This document shows positions 7,827-17,156 of a DNA stretch of 64,000 nucleotides, one piece after another. Under the pieces are notes generated by a model. It did no database searches and was not told where the DNA came from. It saw only the letters and a program-made list of their open reading frames with translations. Position 1 is the first letter of the stretch, and each line of letters opens with the position of its first letter. The DNA is from Mesotoga infera (GTDB lineage: Bacteria > Thermotogota > Thermotogae > Petrotogales > Kosmotogaceae). The stretch spans positions 1,798,001 through 1,862,000 of the forward strand of contig NZ_LS974202.1 in the NCBI RefSeq assembly GCF_900157305.1, written 5' to 3'. The position numbers and the translations under genes were made by a program.

Positions 7827-10148
7827 GTGCCAAAGAGATTTCTCACGGTCGTTCTTTTATTAGCCGTTTCTGTACTTTCCTTTTCTTTCAGCCAGGAAGA
7901 GGTACTCGATAGATTCAAGAGCTACATGAACGATTATCAGAGAGAAGTTCCGGAGCTTCAAAAGATAAAAAAACTAGAAGAGGATCTGAATTATCTCTCC
8001 GTTTACAGGTTGTACAAACTTCAAATGGTCGGCAGCATCGAGAAGAAGGAAAGCGCTACCACCATAGCCGATCTTCTTTCGAGACATCTTGAGTCGCTAC
8101 CGGTCGAGGATTTTACGAGCAACGATGACAGAATAGCCTACAGCGCCTTTCTCGCATGGGTACTATCGGATTTCTCCGGTAAGGCATTCCAGGTCGGAAC
8201 TCTGAACGAAATGCCGGCTTATCTCTCGACCTTCAATTCCTTCACCAGCCAGGTCAGGGGTATGGCTGAAGCTGTCTATAAAGAATGGATGGCTTACGCG
8301 CTGGGCCTGGTCAAAGATGAACCCTCGGCCTTTCCGGGAGAACTGAAAAAGACCGACGCTTTCGCGCAGTACTCTTTAAAGGCAGACGCTGACGAAAAGT
8401 CCGAAAGAGAGATACTCTCGCTTTCAAACAACCAGATCTACAATCTTCTCAACTCGAGTATTGACACTATTGGAAAACGCGAGTACAACGTTTCGTCGCT
8501 GGTAGAAGAGGAAGTGAAGAGATTCGCGGTTCAGGCGGCACTGGACGTGGCTTCCCTAATGGATTCCAATCTGATGAACGCCACTAGAGACCTCTTTCAG
8601 CTCTGGTTGTACAGATCTATCGGGCTGGCCGAAGAAGTTCCGCACTATCCGACCGAAATAAGCATGAAAACACTTTCTGTCAAAGGACTCAATCTAAGCA
8701 TACCTCAGAATAATCCGGATTACGAAAGAGTGGTCGAGATCCTCAACGAAAATCCCGATTCGCGACTGAAGTCCATCGAGAAACTGCAAATGGCTTCACA
8801 GGTACTTTCAATGAGACAATTCACTCCGGTTGGACTTATAGAGAAGGATATAAGTGACGAAGTGAAAAAGATTATTCCCATTCAGGCCGGCATTCTGGGG
8901 CAGATACGGAACTCGCTATCCAGAGAGATCGTTTCCGTGAGCGAAAAGGGAATGAATCTCTGGTGGTTAAGATTTGTAGGTTATATAACTCTGGCTCTGA
9001 TAGCTTTCTTCATTCTTCCAGCACTCAAAAAATACTGGCTGGGTATCGTAATTACCTTCGAGATATTCTACATGCTTTTCCTGACCGACGTGACGAGGAA
9101 TCTCTTCGATCTATCGCTGTACTCTATAATAGGACTCCCGGTCTTCGCCTTTATTTTGATAATGGCCGTCTTCTCGATTTTCAAGAAGGGCGTAAAAAAG
9201 CCGCTGCTCCTGGCAAAACTTCTATTGTTGGCGATGATAGCAATCTTCCCCTTCTTAGAGCTTTACAACGATGTATCGGAAATCTCGATGGACAGTTTTG
9301 AAGGTTTCTACGATTCGATTTATTATCCAACTCTCAAAAGGGACCTCTTCCTCGCGCCAGAATCTCTGATAAGCCTGGAGATAAGAGATCTCAGTTCGGT
9401 CGTCTCCAGCGAATTGAACAGTTTTAAGAGAGTGTTGAGAGTTATAGTACCAAACGAGTTGAACGCATTTTCCAACAATGCCGGTCTATCATACACCATT
9501 GATAACAACGGAAGACTGAGAGTAAACGCTCCGGCTTTTTCTGAGTATATGTCTATCGAAAATCAGCGAGCATATTCTGATGAACTCCGTGGATTGTCGA
9601 AAGACCTGAGCAATTTCATAAGAGACAGCGAAAGAAACGCCAAGAACTTCGCATCGTTGCTTAAAAGTTTCGTATCTTCTTCCGAGAGGATAATTAGGTA
9701 CTCGGGAGAAACGCTGAGGGCAGATTTCAATGAATTCGTAGAAACCTCTCTGAAATCCAAACCCGAGCTGAACGTGGTCATGGACGATTATCTCGCTGAG
9801 GTATCCGACTATCTAGAAAAAGCGGCTCTTCCGGCCATTGTGAGAGTCTTCAGGGTTCCAAAATTCGTTGCACTGGCATTGGGTCTCTTTTTACTTTCGG
9901 TGATCATATTCTTGATTAAGAAGCCGTTGATCTCGTTGATTAATATCGTTGTTATTAGTGTCTATTTCATAATATCCCTGGTTGAAATGAATGAGTTGAC
10001 TCTATTTGTTCAAGGTGGTTCGCCGATTCTCAATATAACCGTTGACCCGTCTATAAACGCTTTGTTTTTGATTGTTTTTGCAGGTATAATTGTTCTATCA
10101 GTTCTATGGGTTTTACTATCTCAAAAGAAAGGGAGTGTTAGTGAATGA
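7827..10148 (+). CDS. Large multi-span membrane protein of unknown function
   Basis: 773 residues from a GTG start with GGAGG upstream. It has a signal peptide (about residues 1-22), an extracytoplasmic, mostly helical part up to about 375, a cluster of hydrophobic helices at about 379-475, a second soluble part at about 480-675 rich in charged helices, and three C-terminal membrane helices at about 677-765. I recognise no domain. It overlaps the start of the BMP-family gene (ATGA) and is probably co-transcribed with rex, the kinase gene and the importer. Confidence 0.8.
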   Translation: MPKRFLTVVLLLAVSVLSFSFSQEEVLDRFKSYMNDYQREVPELQKIKKLEEDLNYLSVYRLYKLQMVGSIEKKESATTIADLLSRHLESLPVEDFTSNDDRIAYSAFLAWVLSDFSGKAFQVGTLNEMPAYLSTFNSFTSQVRGMAEAVYKEWMAYALGLVKDEPSAFPGELKKTDAFAQYSLKADADEKSEREILSLSNNQIYNLLNSSIDTIGKREYNVSSLVEEEVKRFAVQAALDVASLMDSNLMNATRDLFQLWLYRSIGLAEEVPHYPTEISMKTLSVKGLNLSIPQNNPDYERVVEILNENPDSRLKSIEKLQMASQVLSMRQFTPVGLIEKDISDEVKKIIPIQAGILGQIRNSLSREIVSVSEKGMNLWWLRFVGYITLALIAFFILPALKKYWLGIVITFEIFYMLFLTDVTRNLFDLSLYSIIGLPVFAFILIMAVFSIFKKGVKKPLLLAKLLLLAMIAIFPFLELYNDVSEISMDSFEGFYDSIYYPTLKRDLFLAPESLISLEIRDLSSVVSSELNSFKRVLRVIVPNELNAFSNNAGLSYTIDNNGRLRVNAPAFSEYMSIENQRAYSDELRGLSKDLSNFIRDSERNAKNFASLLKSFVSSSERIIRYSGETLRADFNEFVETSLKSKPELNVVMDDYLAEVSDYLEKAALPAIVRVFRVPKFVALALGLFLLSVIIFLIKKPLISLINIVVISVYFIISLVEMNELTLFVQGGSPILNITVDPSINALFLIVFAGIIVLSVLWVLLSQKKGSVSE

Positions 10149-11167
10149 AACTCAGAGTGCTTTTGGTCATTTCTCTTATTCTCATGGTTGCCCTTCCGGT
10201 AATGGCGATGAAGGTGATCATGGTTACCGACGTCGGCGGGCTTGGCGACAAATCATTCAACGATGGAACCTGGGAAGGAATCGTTAAGGCATCTGATTTT
10301 CTCGGACTCGAGAAAGAGGTAGTCCAGTCCAAAGAGCAGTCGGACTACATACCAAACCTCTCCAACGCAGCCAAAGAAGCTGATATTGTCTTCGGAGTTG
10401 GGTTCATGATGGCCGATGCTCTTTACAAGGTAGCTCCCCAGTTCCCAGACACTTACTTTGTCGGAATCGACATCGACCCGATCGAGAATATGCCAAACAA
10501 CGTGGCAACTTATCTCTTCAAAGAACAGGAAGGAGCCTTCCTTGTGGGTTACGTCGTTGCAGCGATGACGAAGACCAATATGGTAGGTTTCGTCGGTGGA
10601 ATCCCGATACCGCCGGTTGAAAGGTTCCGCTACGGCTATGAAGCTGGAATAAGAGTCTACGAAGAGCTTCACGGAAAGACGATCTCCATGCTCCAGGGAT
10701 ACACAATGGATTTCAATGATCCCAAAAAGGGTAAGGATCTCGCTCTCGCACAGTTCGCCGAAGGCGCAGATATAGTCTTCCACGCTTCCGGAGCCTGTGG
10801 AAACGGAGTAATCGAAGCAGCGGCCGAGAAGGGAGAAGGCTTCTTTGCAGTCGGTGTAGATGTCGACCAGGATTATATGGCACCCGGAAGAGTTCTAACA
10901 AGCTCAGTCAAGAGAGTCGATATGGCCTCCTATCAGGCTGTCATGAGCATTGCCCTGGGAACTTTCGAGTCCGGCACCAAGATCCTGGGTATAAAGGATG
11001 AGGGTGTCGGAATAAGCCCGATGAAGTACACCAAGGATGTAGTTGGCCCGGCTATTCTCGGCGAAGTTGAGTTCTTGAAGGAACAGATCAAGGCCGGAAA
11101 CGTTGTTGTTCCAGATACGCAGGAAAAGCTGGACGCTTTCGTAGTTCCCGCTATAACGTTACCATAA
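10145..11167 (+). CDS. BMP family substrate-binding protein (nucleoside ABC importer)
   Basis: Basic-membrane-protein family (PnrA/BmpA-like) solute-binding protein, 340 residues. A signal peptide ends near LPVMA, and the mature protein begins MKVIMVTDVGGLGDKSFND, the typical BMP start. No lipobox cysteine is visible, so it may be free or anchored by its uncleaved helix. Known members bind purine nucleosides and feed YufO/P/Q-type transporters, which is what follows here. The ATG overlaps the stop of the preceding gene. A hairpin after the gene may let this subunit be made in excess. Confidence 0.92.
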   Translation: MKLRVLLVISLILMVALPVMAMKVIMVTDVGGLGDKSFNDGTWEGIVKASDFLGLEKEVVQSKEQSDYIPNLSNAAKEADIVFGVGFMMADALYKVAPQFPDTYFVGIDIDPIENMPNNVATYLFKEQEGAFLVGYVVAAMTKTNMVGFVGGIPIPPVERFRYGYEAGIRVYEELHGKTISMLQGYTMDFNDPKKGKDLALAQFAEGADIVFHASGACGNGVIEAAAEKGEGFFAVGVDVDQDYMAPGRVLTSSVKRVDMASYQAVMSIALGTFESGTKILGIKDEGVGISPMKYTKDVVGPAILGEVEFLKEQIKAGNVVVPDTQEKLDAFVVPAITLP

Positions 11168-11197
11168 TGGTTTATTTTCACACAATCGTGTGATATC

Positions 11198-11231
11198 AAA
11201 GATCGGGAGGGTTAACGCTCTCCCGATCTTT
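11198..11231 (+). terminator. Hairpin between binding protein and ATPase genes (partial terminator)
   Basis: A 12-bp perfect stem, AAAGATCGGGAG paired with CTCCCGATCTTT, and a 10-nt loop. Only three Ts follow, so it is more likely an mRNA-stabilising or partial terminator structure than a full stop. Such hairpins are common after binding-protein genes of ABC operons. Confidence 0.6.
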
Positions 11232-11258
11232 CGTATCATGAACGATGGGGGTGAGCAT

Positions 11259-12842
11259 ATGGACGCCACAAACGTTAAAAACCTCGATCTTTCCGGTATG
11301 GCCGTTGCCATGAAAGGTATCACCAAGAGATTCCCCTCCGTGATCGCGAACGATAACGTAGATTTCTTCGTCAAGAAAGGCGAAATACATGCGCTCGTCG
11401 GAGAGAATGGTGCCGGAAAATCCACTCTCATGAACCAACTGTACGGTCTTTATACACCGGACGAAGGCGAGATCTATATAAACGGAGAGAGATTTATTTT
11501 CAAGGGTCCGAGAGACGCTATCGACGCAGGAATAGGGATGGTTCACCAGCACTTCATGCTCGTTGACAACCAGACGGTCTCGGAAAATGTCGTTCTCGGC
11601 TCAGAGCCTAGACGGGGTCCCTTCAACCTCTTTATCGATAGCGGCAAATCGAGAAAATCTGTCTTGGAACTCTCCAAAAAGTACGGTCTATCGGTCGATG
11701 TCGATGCGATGATAGAAGATATACCGGTCGGTATGCAGCAGAGAGTCGAAATTTTGAAGATCCTTTATAGAGGAGCAAACATACTGATCTTCGATGAACC
11801 GACTGCGGTGTTGACTCCCCAGGAGACCGGGGAACTCTTCAAAATATTGAGGGTCCTCAAAGAAAACGGGAAGACCATAATCTTCATCACTCACAAGTTG
11901 AACGAAGTGATGGCTATAACCGACAGAGTAACAGTTATGAGACTGGGAAAAGTCACAGGCCAGGTCGATACCAAAGATACCAACCCCAGGCAACTGGCCA
12001 ACATGATGGTGGGTAGAGAAGTACTACTCAGAGTCGAGAAAGAAGCTCGCAAGCCCGGGAAGACGCTCCTGGAAGTTAAAAACCTCCACGTGAAAGACAA
12101 CAGAAAACTCGATACCGTCAAAAATGTATCCTTCAGCGTTAGAGAGGGTGAGATACTGGGAATAGCCGGTGTGGCCGGAAACGGCCAGACGGAACTCATA
12201 GAAGCCATTACGGGATTGAGAAAAGCCGAGAGTGGCAGTATAACTCTCATGGGAAAGGATCTTACGAACAAGTCTGCCCTCGACATTAGAGAATCTGGAT
12301 TGACACATATTCCTGAGGATAGACTTAAAAGGGGTCTGATTTCACAGTACCCGGTCTATTACAATCTGATCCTGGGAAAGCACAACGACAAACCCTTCGC
12401 TTCTGAAGGTTTCATAGATATGAAAGAGGTCAAGAAATTTGCCAGATACATCGTCGATACTTTCGACGTTAGACCCAAAGACATAGAGATCCTGGGAGGC
12501 AACCTTTCCGGAGGGAATCAGCAGAAAGTCGTGGTGGGAAGGGAGTTGAGTACCATTCCAATAGAGCCAAAAGTCGTGGCGATATCCCAGCCAACTAGGG
12601 GACTTGATATCGGAGCTATTGAGTTCATACACAAAACGATACTCAATATGAGAGCGAAGGGTATCGGTATCCTCCTGGTTTCAATGGAACTGGACGAGAT
12701 ATTCTCTCTCTCAGACCGGATATTGGTTTTCTATGAAGGTAAAATAATGGGTGAAGTGCTTCCCGATGAAGTGAACCGCGAAGAGATAGGACTAATGATG
12801 GCCGGTCACAGCAAGGCAGAAGTAGTGAAAGAGCGGGGGTGA
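11259..12842 (+). CDS. Nucleoside ABC importer, duplicated ATPase subunit
   Basis: Energises uptake through the two permeases that follow. From the ATG at 11259 (preceded by GGGGGTGAG) it has 527 residues with two ATPase halves. The first has Walker A GENGAGKST, a degenerate signature (PVGMQQR) and DEPTAVLTP. The second has GVAGNGQTEL in place of a canonical P-loop and the signature LSGGNQQK. This asymmetric pattern is typical of the YufO/NupA and ribose/BMP-type importers. An in-frame upstream extension lies over the hairpin and is rejected. Confidence 0.94.
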   Translation: MDATNVKNLDLSGMAVAMKGITKRFPSVIANDNVDFFVKKGEIHALVGENGAGKSTLMNQLYGLYTPDEGEIYINGERFIFKGPRDAIDAGIGMVHQHFMLVDNQTVSENVVLGSEPRRGPFNLFIDSGKSRKSVLELSKKYGLSVDVDAMIEDIPVGMQQRVEILKILYRGANILIFDEPTAVLTPQETGELFKILRVLKENGKTIIFITHKLNEVMAITDRVTVMRLGKVTGQVDTKDTNPRQLANMMVGREVLLRVEKEARKPGKTLLEVKNLHVKDNRKLDTVKNVSFSVREGEILGIAGVAGNGQTELIEAITGLRKAESGSITLMGKDLTNKSALDIRESGLTHIPEDRLKRGLISQYPVYYNLILGKHNDKPFASEGFIDMKEVKKFARYIVDTFDVRPKDIEILGGNLSGGNQQKVVVGRELSTIPIEPKVVAISQPTRGLDIGAIEFIHKTILNMRAKGIGILLVSMELDEIFSLSDRILVFYEGKIMGEVLPDEVNREEIGLMMAGHSKAEVVKERG

Positions 12843-12848
12843 TTGAGA

Positions 12849-13904
12849 ATGGACCGAAGCAAAATCTACGCTTTGCTGGTACCTATAGTTTCGGTAATTA
12901 TCGCACTGTTGATAGCTTCGATCGTTATAATAATCATCGGCAAAAATCCTCTGACTGCCTATAGAATAATGCTGGAAGGAGCTTTCGGCGGTGCCGAACA
13001 GCTCGCCAACACTATAATCAAGATGACTCCTTTGATACTCACCGGCCTGGCCGTTGGTTTCGGTTTCCGCGCCGGTGTCTTCAACATAGGTGCCGAAGGC
13101 CAGATGACTATCGGCGCACTGATGGGAGCAATAGTCGCAATGAGCATAGGCGGCATTCCTTCGGTGATAGCTATACCACTATCCATAATCGTAGGGATGC
13201 TGGCAGGCGCCTTCTGGGCATCGATAGCCGGTTTTTTAAAGGCTTTCACCGGCGCTCACGAAGTCATTTCGACCATAATGCTCAACTGGATAGCGGCCAA
13301 CTTTGCCTCCTTCATGGTCACCGGACCTCTGGCCGTGGGCTCGGGTACGCCAAAGAGCCCTGAGATAGGCGAAGCCGCGAAGCTTCCGGTCGTCCTGAAG
13401 GTCCAGGCGACGGAACTGAGTATAGGCATCTTCATAGCCGTTATTGTGGCGGTGGTAATGTACGTCTTCATTGAGAAGACAACGACCGGTTACGAATTGA
13501 AGGGTGTGGGCTTCAATCCCTACGCGGCCGAGTACGGCGGCATCAGCATAAGAAAGAGCATCATAATGACGATGGCCATCAGCGGAGCGTTGGCCGGAAT
13601 GGCCGGTATTGTGGACCTTCTCGGGGTTCCGCCTCACAGATTCGTGGGTGAACTGACCGGCGGACGTGGCTTTGACGGAATAACCATAGCGCTCATCGGA
13701 CGAAACAATCCAATAGGAATAATCTTCGCCGCTCTTCTGATAGCGGCTCTGAGAACCGGATCCAACGCTATGCAGATAAGAGCACAGATACCCAACGATA
13801 TAGTTTCCATAATCCAGGGAATTGTGATCTTTCTGGTGGCGGCGGAAAGAATCGTCACCACCCTTATATACTTGAAAGGCAGGAAAGGGGTGACCACGGC
13901 ATGA
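12849..13904 (+). CDS. Nucleoside ABC importer permease 1
   Basis: Integral membrane subunit of about 351 residues with about 8-10 hydrophobic helices, and the BPD_transp_2 signature region FNIGAEGQMTIGALMGA, which is characteristic of YufP/NupB-type permeases. The ATG at 12849 is nine bases after GGGGG and is preferred; a TTG at 12843 directly after the upstream stop is the alternative. It overlaps the second permease by 4 bp (ATGA). Confidence 0.92.
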   Translation: MDRSKIYALLVPIVSVIIALLIASIVIIIIGKNPLTAYRIMLEGAFGGAEQLANTIIKMTPLILTGLAVGFGFRAGVFNIGAEGQMTIGALMGAIVAMSIGGIPSVIAIPLSIIVGMLAGAFWASIAGFLKAFTGAHEVISTIMLNWIAANFASFMVTGPLAVGSGTPKSPEIGEAAKLPVVLKVQATELSIGIFIAVIVAVVMYVFIEKTTTGYELKGVGFNPYAAEYGGISIRKSIIMTMAISGALAGMAGIVDLLGVPPHRFVGELTGGRGFDGITIALIGRNNPIGIIFAALLIAALRTGSNAMQIRAQIPNDIVSIIQGIVIFLVAAERIVTTLIYLKGRKGVTTA

Positions 13905-14860
13905 GCTGGATTGAGGCTATTTTTGCTATTCTCGTTAATCCGCTTTTCTATAAGTTGACTCTGCTTTCTGCGACGCCTCTGATATTTTCCGCTCTGGGCG
14001 GTACTTACAGTGAGATAACTGGCGTTACCAACATCGCCCTCGAAGGAATAATGTTGATGGGTGCCTTCAACTCCATAGTTTTCACTTTAATCACGGGGAA
14101 CGCCTGGATCGGTGTTTTGATGGCTGTCATAATAGGAGTTGGGTTCACCTGGTTCCACGCATGGGCGAGCATTCGCTGGTCGGCCAACCAGATAGTCAGC
14201 GCAACGGCACTGGTTATCGTCGCCCAGGGAACCACCTCTTTTCTCATGATTCCCATATTCGGGAACGAAGGTCAGACGGATTTCATAGGAAGGGTTCCGT
14301 ACATAGAGATTGGCTGGCTGAAGGGAGTGCCCTTCGTTGGCGACATCTTCGGATCGATGAGCCCCTTCACCTACTTGGCAATCGCCGCCGTTATAGCTAG
14401 CTGGATCCTGATGTACAGGACACCTCTGGGTTTGAGGATGAGGGCGGTCGGTGAAAACCCTGAAGCGGCCGATACTTTGGGCATAAACGTTTTCAAGACC
14501 AGATATTTCGGTGTCCTCATGAGCGGTGCCCTGAGCAGTCTAGGAGGCGCCTTCCTCTCGGTGGGAGAACTGGGAAGGTTCGTCGAGAACATGATCCACG
14601 GAAGAGGTTTCATAGCTCTGGCTGCGATGATTCTGGGGAACTGGAACCCCGCAGGCGCGATGTGGGCGGCTCTGCTCTTTGGTGCTGCCGAAGCCATGAA
14701 CCTCCAGTTGCAGAGCAGTTCGATCGTATCTGTTTCAGCCAACGTGAAACCGCTTTTCAATATGTTGCCTTTCATCGTAACACTGATCGTTGTAGGCGGT
14801 TTCATAGGAAAGACTAGATCTCCTGCGGCAGATGGTGAACCTTACGAGAAGGAATCATAA
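13901..14860 (+). CDS. Nucleoside ABC importer permease 2
   Basis: Second permease (YufQ/NupC-like), 319 residues with about 8 membrane helices. It contains TNIALEGIMLMGAFNS, the counterpart of the NIGAEG motif in permease 1, and GVLMSGALSSLGGAFLSVG near the C-terminal half. It is the last gene of the rex operon; its stop lies at the base of a strong terminator shared with the convergent gltX gene. Confidence 0.92.
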   Translation: MSWIEAIFAILVNPLFYKLTLLSATPLIFSALGGTYSEITGVTNIALEGIMLMGAFNSIVFTLITGNAWIGVLMAVIIGVGFTWFHAWASIRWSANQIVSATALVIVAQGTTSFLMIPIFGNEGQTDFIGRVPYIEIGWLKGVPFVGDIFGSMSPFTYLAIAAVIASWILMYRTPLGLRMRAVGENPEAADTLGINVFKTRYFGVLMSGALSSLGGAFLSVGELGRFVENMIHGRGFIALAAMILGNWNPAGAMWAALLFGAAEAMNLQLQSSSIVSVSANVKPLFNMLPFIVTLIVVGGFIGKTRSPAADGEPYEKES

Positions 14861-14886
14861 AAAAAGGCCCCACAGGGGCCTTTTTT
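14861..14886. terminator. Bidirectional intrinsic terminator
   Basis: GGCCCC-ACA-GGGGCC flanked by A5 on the left and T6 on the right, so both strands give a GC stem followed by a T-run. It lies between the convergent ends of the importer operon and gltX; gltX ends within it. Confidence 0.92.
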
Positions 14887-16333
14887 ATGGAAGTCTGAGG
14901 GCTTGCTGTAGACGGTGCAGGGTCTTGTTTCTACCGAGCAGAAAGACGACGTCCACGAGTTCCGGTCCTTCTTCGCTGGCCGTCAATACGTGTCTAAGAC
15001 TCATGTAGAAGGCCTTCCTGTCTGGCTTTATCTCTTTGAGTATCTCTTTGATCGTCGATACTATCTCTTCATTGCTCCAGCTGTTCAAATACTCTATCCT
15101 ATCTTTGAAAGCTTCGAGCGATCTGAATACCTTCCGCTGTTCCTCGTTCTCGGGTCTTAGAGGTTTCACCTGAATTTCTTCGAAGTAGAGCTTCATCTTT
15201 TCCGGTATTTCCTGCAGCAATTCTACACCCTTTCTCACCGAATCGATTGCCCGTTTTAGCCATTTACGATTCGCATTGGCCTCTTCAAGCGTGATCAGCC
15301 CTGCCCGCACAAGAAAAGGTATGGTGAGATCGGTTATTCTATCCAGGTCGGTTTCGCGTATATAAACCCCGTTCATCCAGCGGGCTTTGGCTTCATCGAA
15401 TATCGCTGCACTGGTGTTGACCCTGTCTATGGTGAAACTCTCTATTATTTCACCATAGGAAAGAATCTCCTTTCCCTCCGGGTGTGACCATCCAAGAAGA
15501 GTGAGAAAGTTGAAAAAGGCCTCCGGGAGAAAGCCTTTATCTCTGAACTGTTCGACAGATGTGTCTCCATGCCTCTTGCTGAGTTTTTTCCCATCGGGAC
15601 CAAGGATCATCGATACGTGGGCAAAAAAAGGAATTGGTGCTTCAAAGGCTTCGTAAAGCGCGAGCTGCCGAAGGGTATTTGAAAGATGATCGTCACCCCT
15701 TATTACATGTGTGATCTCCATCAGTATATCGTCGACAACCACCGCAAAGTTGTAGATGGGCTGGTTGTTGGAGCGGAGTATCACAAAATCACCGATCGAA
15801 CCTTCTTTGAAAATTACTTCACCTTTTATCAAATCAACGAGACGGTATTCTTTTCTCGGCATCTTGAAAAACACTACAGGGTTCAGGCCTTTATCTTCGA
15901 ACTCTTTTTTTCTTTCAGAGGTATTGAACTTCTCGAGCATCTGTTGATCGTAGTGGGGCGGCTTACCTTGGGAAAGGAGATCGTCGTGAAGCGTCTCTAT
16001 CTCTTCCGGATAGGCATAAACTCTGTAGGCTTTACCTGAATTTATCAACTCCTCAACCATTTTCACGTATATATCGGTTCTCTCGGTCTGCCTGTACGGG
16101 CCTGTCTCTCCGCCGACATCCGGTCCTTCGTCCCAGGTTATTCCCATCCAGAGTAGAGATTCCATCAGTTGTTCTTCGTACTCTTTCGTGGACCTGGAAA
16201 CGTCTGTATCTTCGATTCTGAGCACGAATTTGCCGTCGTAATGCTTGGCAAAAAGATAGTTGAAAAGCGCGGTACGGGCGCCACCTACATGCAGATAACC
16301 GGTGGGACTTGGAGCGAATCTCACCCTAATCAT
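14885..16333 (-). CDS. gltX: Glutamate--tRNA ligase
   Basis: Class I aminoacyl-tRNA synthetase, about 482 residues. The N-terminus RFAPSPTGYLHVGGARTALF carries the HIGH-equivalent motif, and KKLSKRHGD is the KMSKS-equivalent. Helical anticodon-binding domains follow. The open frame reaches 16363; the ATG of MIRVRFAPSPTG at 16333 is chosen by family convention, with ATG 16342 also possible. No ribosome binding site is seen, and the IscB element ends immediately upstream, so the native leader has probably been displaced. Thermotogales often carry two GltX forms; whether this one charges tRNA-Gln cannot be said. Confidence 0.95.
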   Translation of the reverse strand: MIRVRFAPSPTGYLHVGGARTALFNYLFAKHYDGKFVLRIEDTDVSRSTKEYEEQLMESLLWMGITWDEGPDVGGETGPYRQTERTDIYVKMVEELINSGKAYRVYAYPEEIETLHDDLLSQGKPPHYDQQMLEKFNTSERKKEFEDKGLNPVVFFKMPRKEYRLVDLIKGEVIFKEGSIGDFVILRSNNQPIYNFAVVVDDILMEITHVIRGDDHLSNTLRQLALYEAFEAPIPFFAHVSMILGPDGKKLSKRHGDTSVEQFRDKGFLPEAFFNFLTLLGWSHPEGKEILSYGEIIESFTIDRVNTSAAIFDEAKARWMNGVYIRETDLDRITDLTIPFLVRAGLITLEEANANRKWLKRAIDSVRKGVELLQEIPEKMKLYFEEIQVKPLRPENEEQRKVFRSLEAFKDRIEYLNSWSNEEIVSTIKEILKEIKPDRKAFYMSLRHVLTASEEGPELVDVVFLLGRNKTLHRLQQALRLP

Positions 16334-16352
16334 GTTCATCATATAAACAGCG

Positions 16353-17156
16353 TCAGGAGACACCGTGCTTTAGCGCGGTGAGAAATGACGCTTCCCTCCT
16401 TTCACACAATAATGATGAAGCTCTTTCTACAAGTTTTAGTTTACCTACACTGGCAGAACGACTGACGACTTCTCCGTCAAGAGTACGCAAATCAAAATAT
16501 CCGGACGATCTGCGTCCAAACACAAAACATTCCCTACCAAGATATTCAACCTTATCGAACAGCTGATAACCGTGTACGTATCCAGGAGCTTTGTTCTCTC
16601 TGCGGATACCCTTTTTCGGATTTGTTTTGTGCAATTGCCTGTTTTGTTTGCGTACTTGTTTGAAGAAGTACCAACAATCACTTTCTTTTGTAGATGCGTT
16701 TCCTGAGATGCACCTGGCATCTATACGGTGCGACTTTTCGAGATTGTGTTTAATTCGAACATTCTTGGTTATATAGCCAAAAGTCAGAGACACATTTGAA
16801 TACAGTTCTTTTAGTTTGTTGTAGAAAGCCCATAGCATTATGCCCATAAAGGCTGCATCCCTGAATGAAGAGTTGCGCTTGACTTTAAGTTCGACCTCAG
16901 TATCTGTTCTCAATTCGACTTCTGCTGAAAATACTTCCTTGTTCTCAGTTGTAGCCAATAGCCCTATTGTCTTACTTCCGGCATCTACACCGAGAATTAC
17001 ATCTTGTTTGTATCCAGAGGAACCGTACAACAATTGAATGGTGAATGGCGTTCTTTTAACCACTTTAGCCTTCTGCTCTTTCAATAGCTTCCTTGCTTTC
17101 TGTGGTTTACAGGGCATTAGTGGTTTCCCGTGCCTGTTAATAACGTAGACTAACAT
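16353..17156 (-). CDS. Internally deleted IscB-family protein (no bridge helix, RuvC-II or HNH)
   Basis: 267 residues from the ATG at 17156 with AAGGAGG upstream. Present: the PLMP/RRXRR N-terminal domain (KPLMPCKPQKARKLL, residues 11-25), RuvC-I with GVDAGSKTIG (Asp58), RuvC-III with KSHRIDARC (His143, Asp146), and the complete C-terminal domain, including FGRRSSGYFDLRTLDG (213-228). Absent: everything an IscB normally has between the end of RuvC-I (ELRTD, to residue 85) and the stretch before FMGIM (103-107), namely the Arg-rich bridge helix, RuvC-II Glu and the HNH domain, probably 130-170 residues. The reading frame is kept. Without RuvC-II and HNH it should not cut DNA, but omega-RNA- and TAM-contacting parts remain. 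It could be a decaying relic or a functional binder. Confidence 0.88.
   Translation of the reverse strand: MLVYVINRHGKPLMPCKPQKARKLLKEQKAKVVKRTPFTIQLLYGSSGYKQDVILGVDAGSKTIGLLATTENKEVFSAEVELRTDTEVELKVKRNSSFRDAAFMGIMLWAFYNKLKELYSNVSLTFGYITKNVRIKHNLEKSHRIDARCISGNASTKESDCWYFFKQVRKQNRQLHKTNPKKGIRRENKAPGYVHGYQLFDKVEYLGRECFVFGRRSSGYFDLRTLDGEVVSRSASVGKLKLVERASSLLCERREASFLTALKHGVS

Noticed and set aside
11180-11193. Small inverted repeat CACAC/GTGTG after the BMP gene
   Set aside because: Stem of only 5 bp and no T-run; the larger hairpin next to it explains the spacing.
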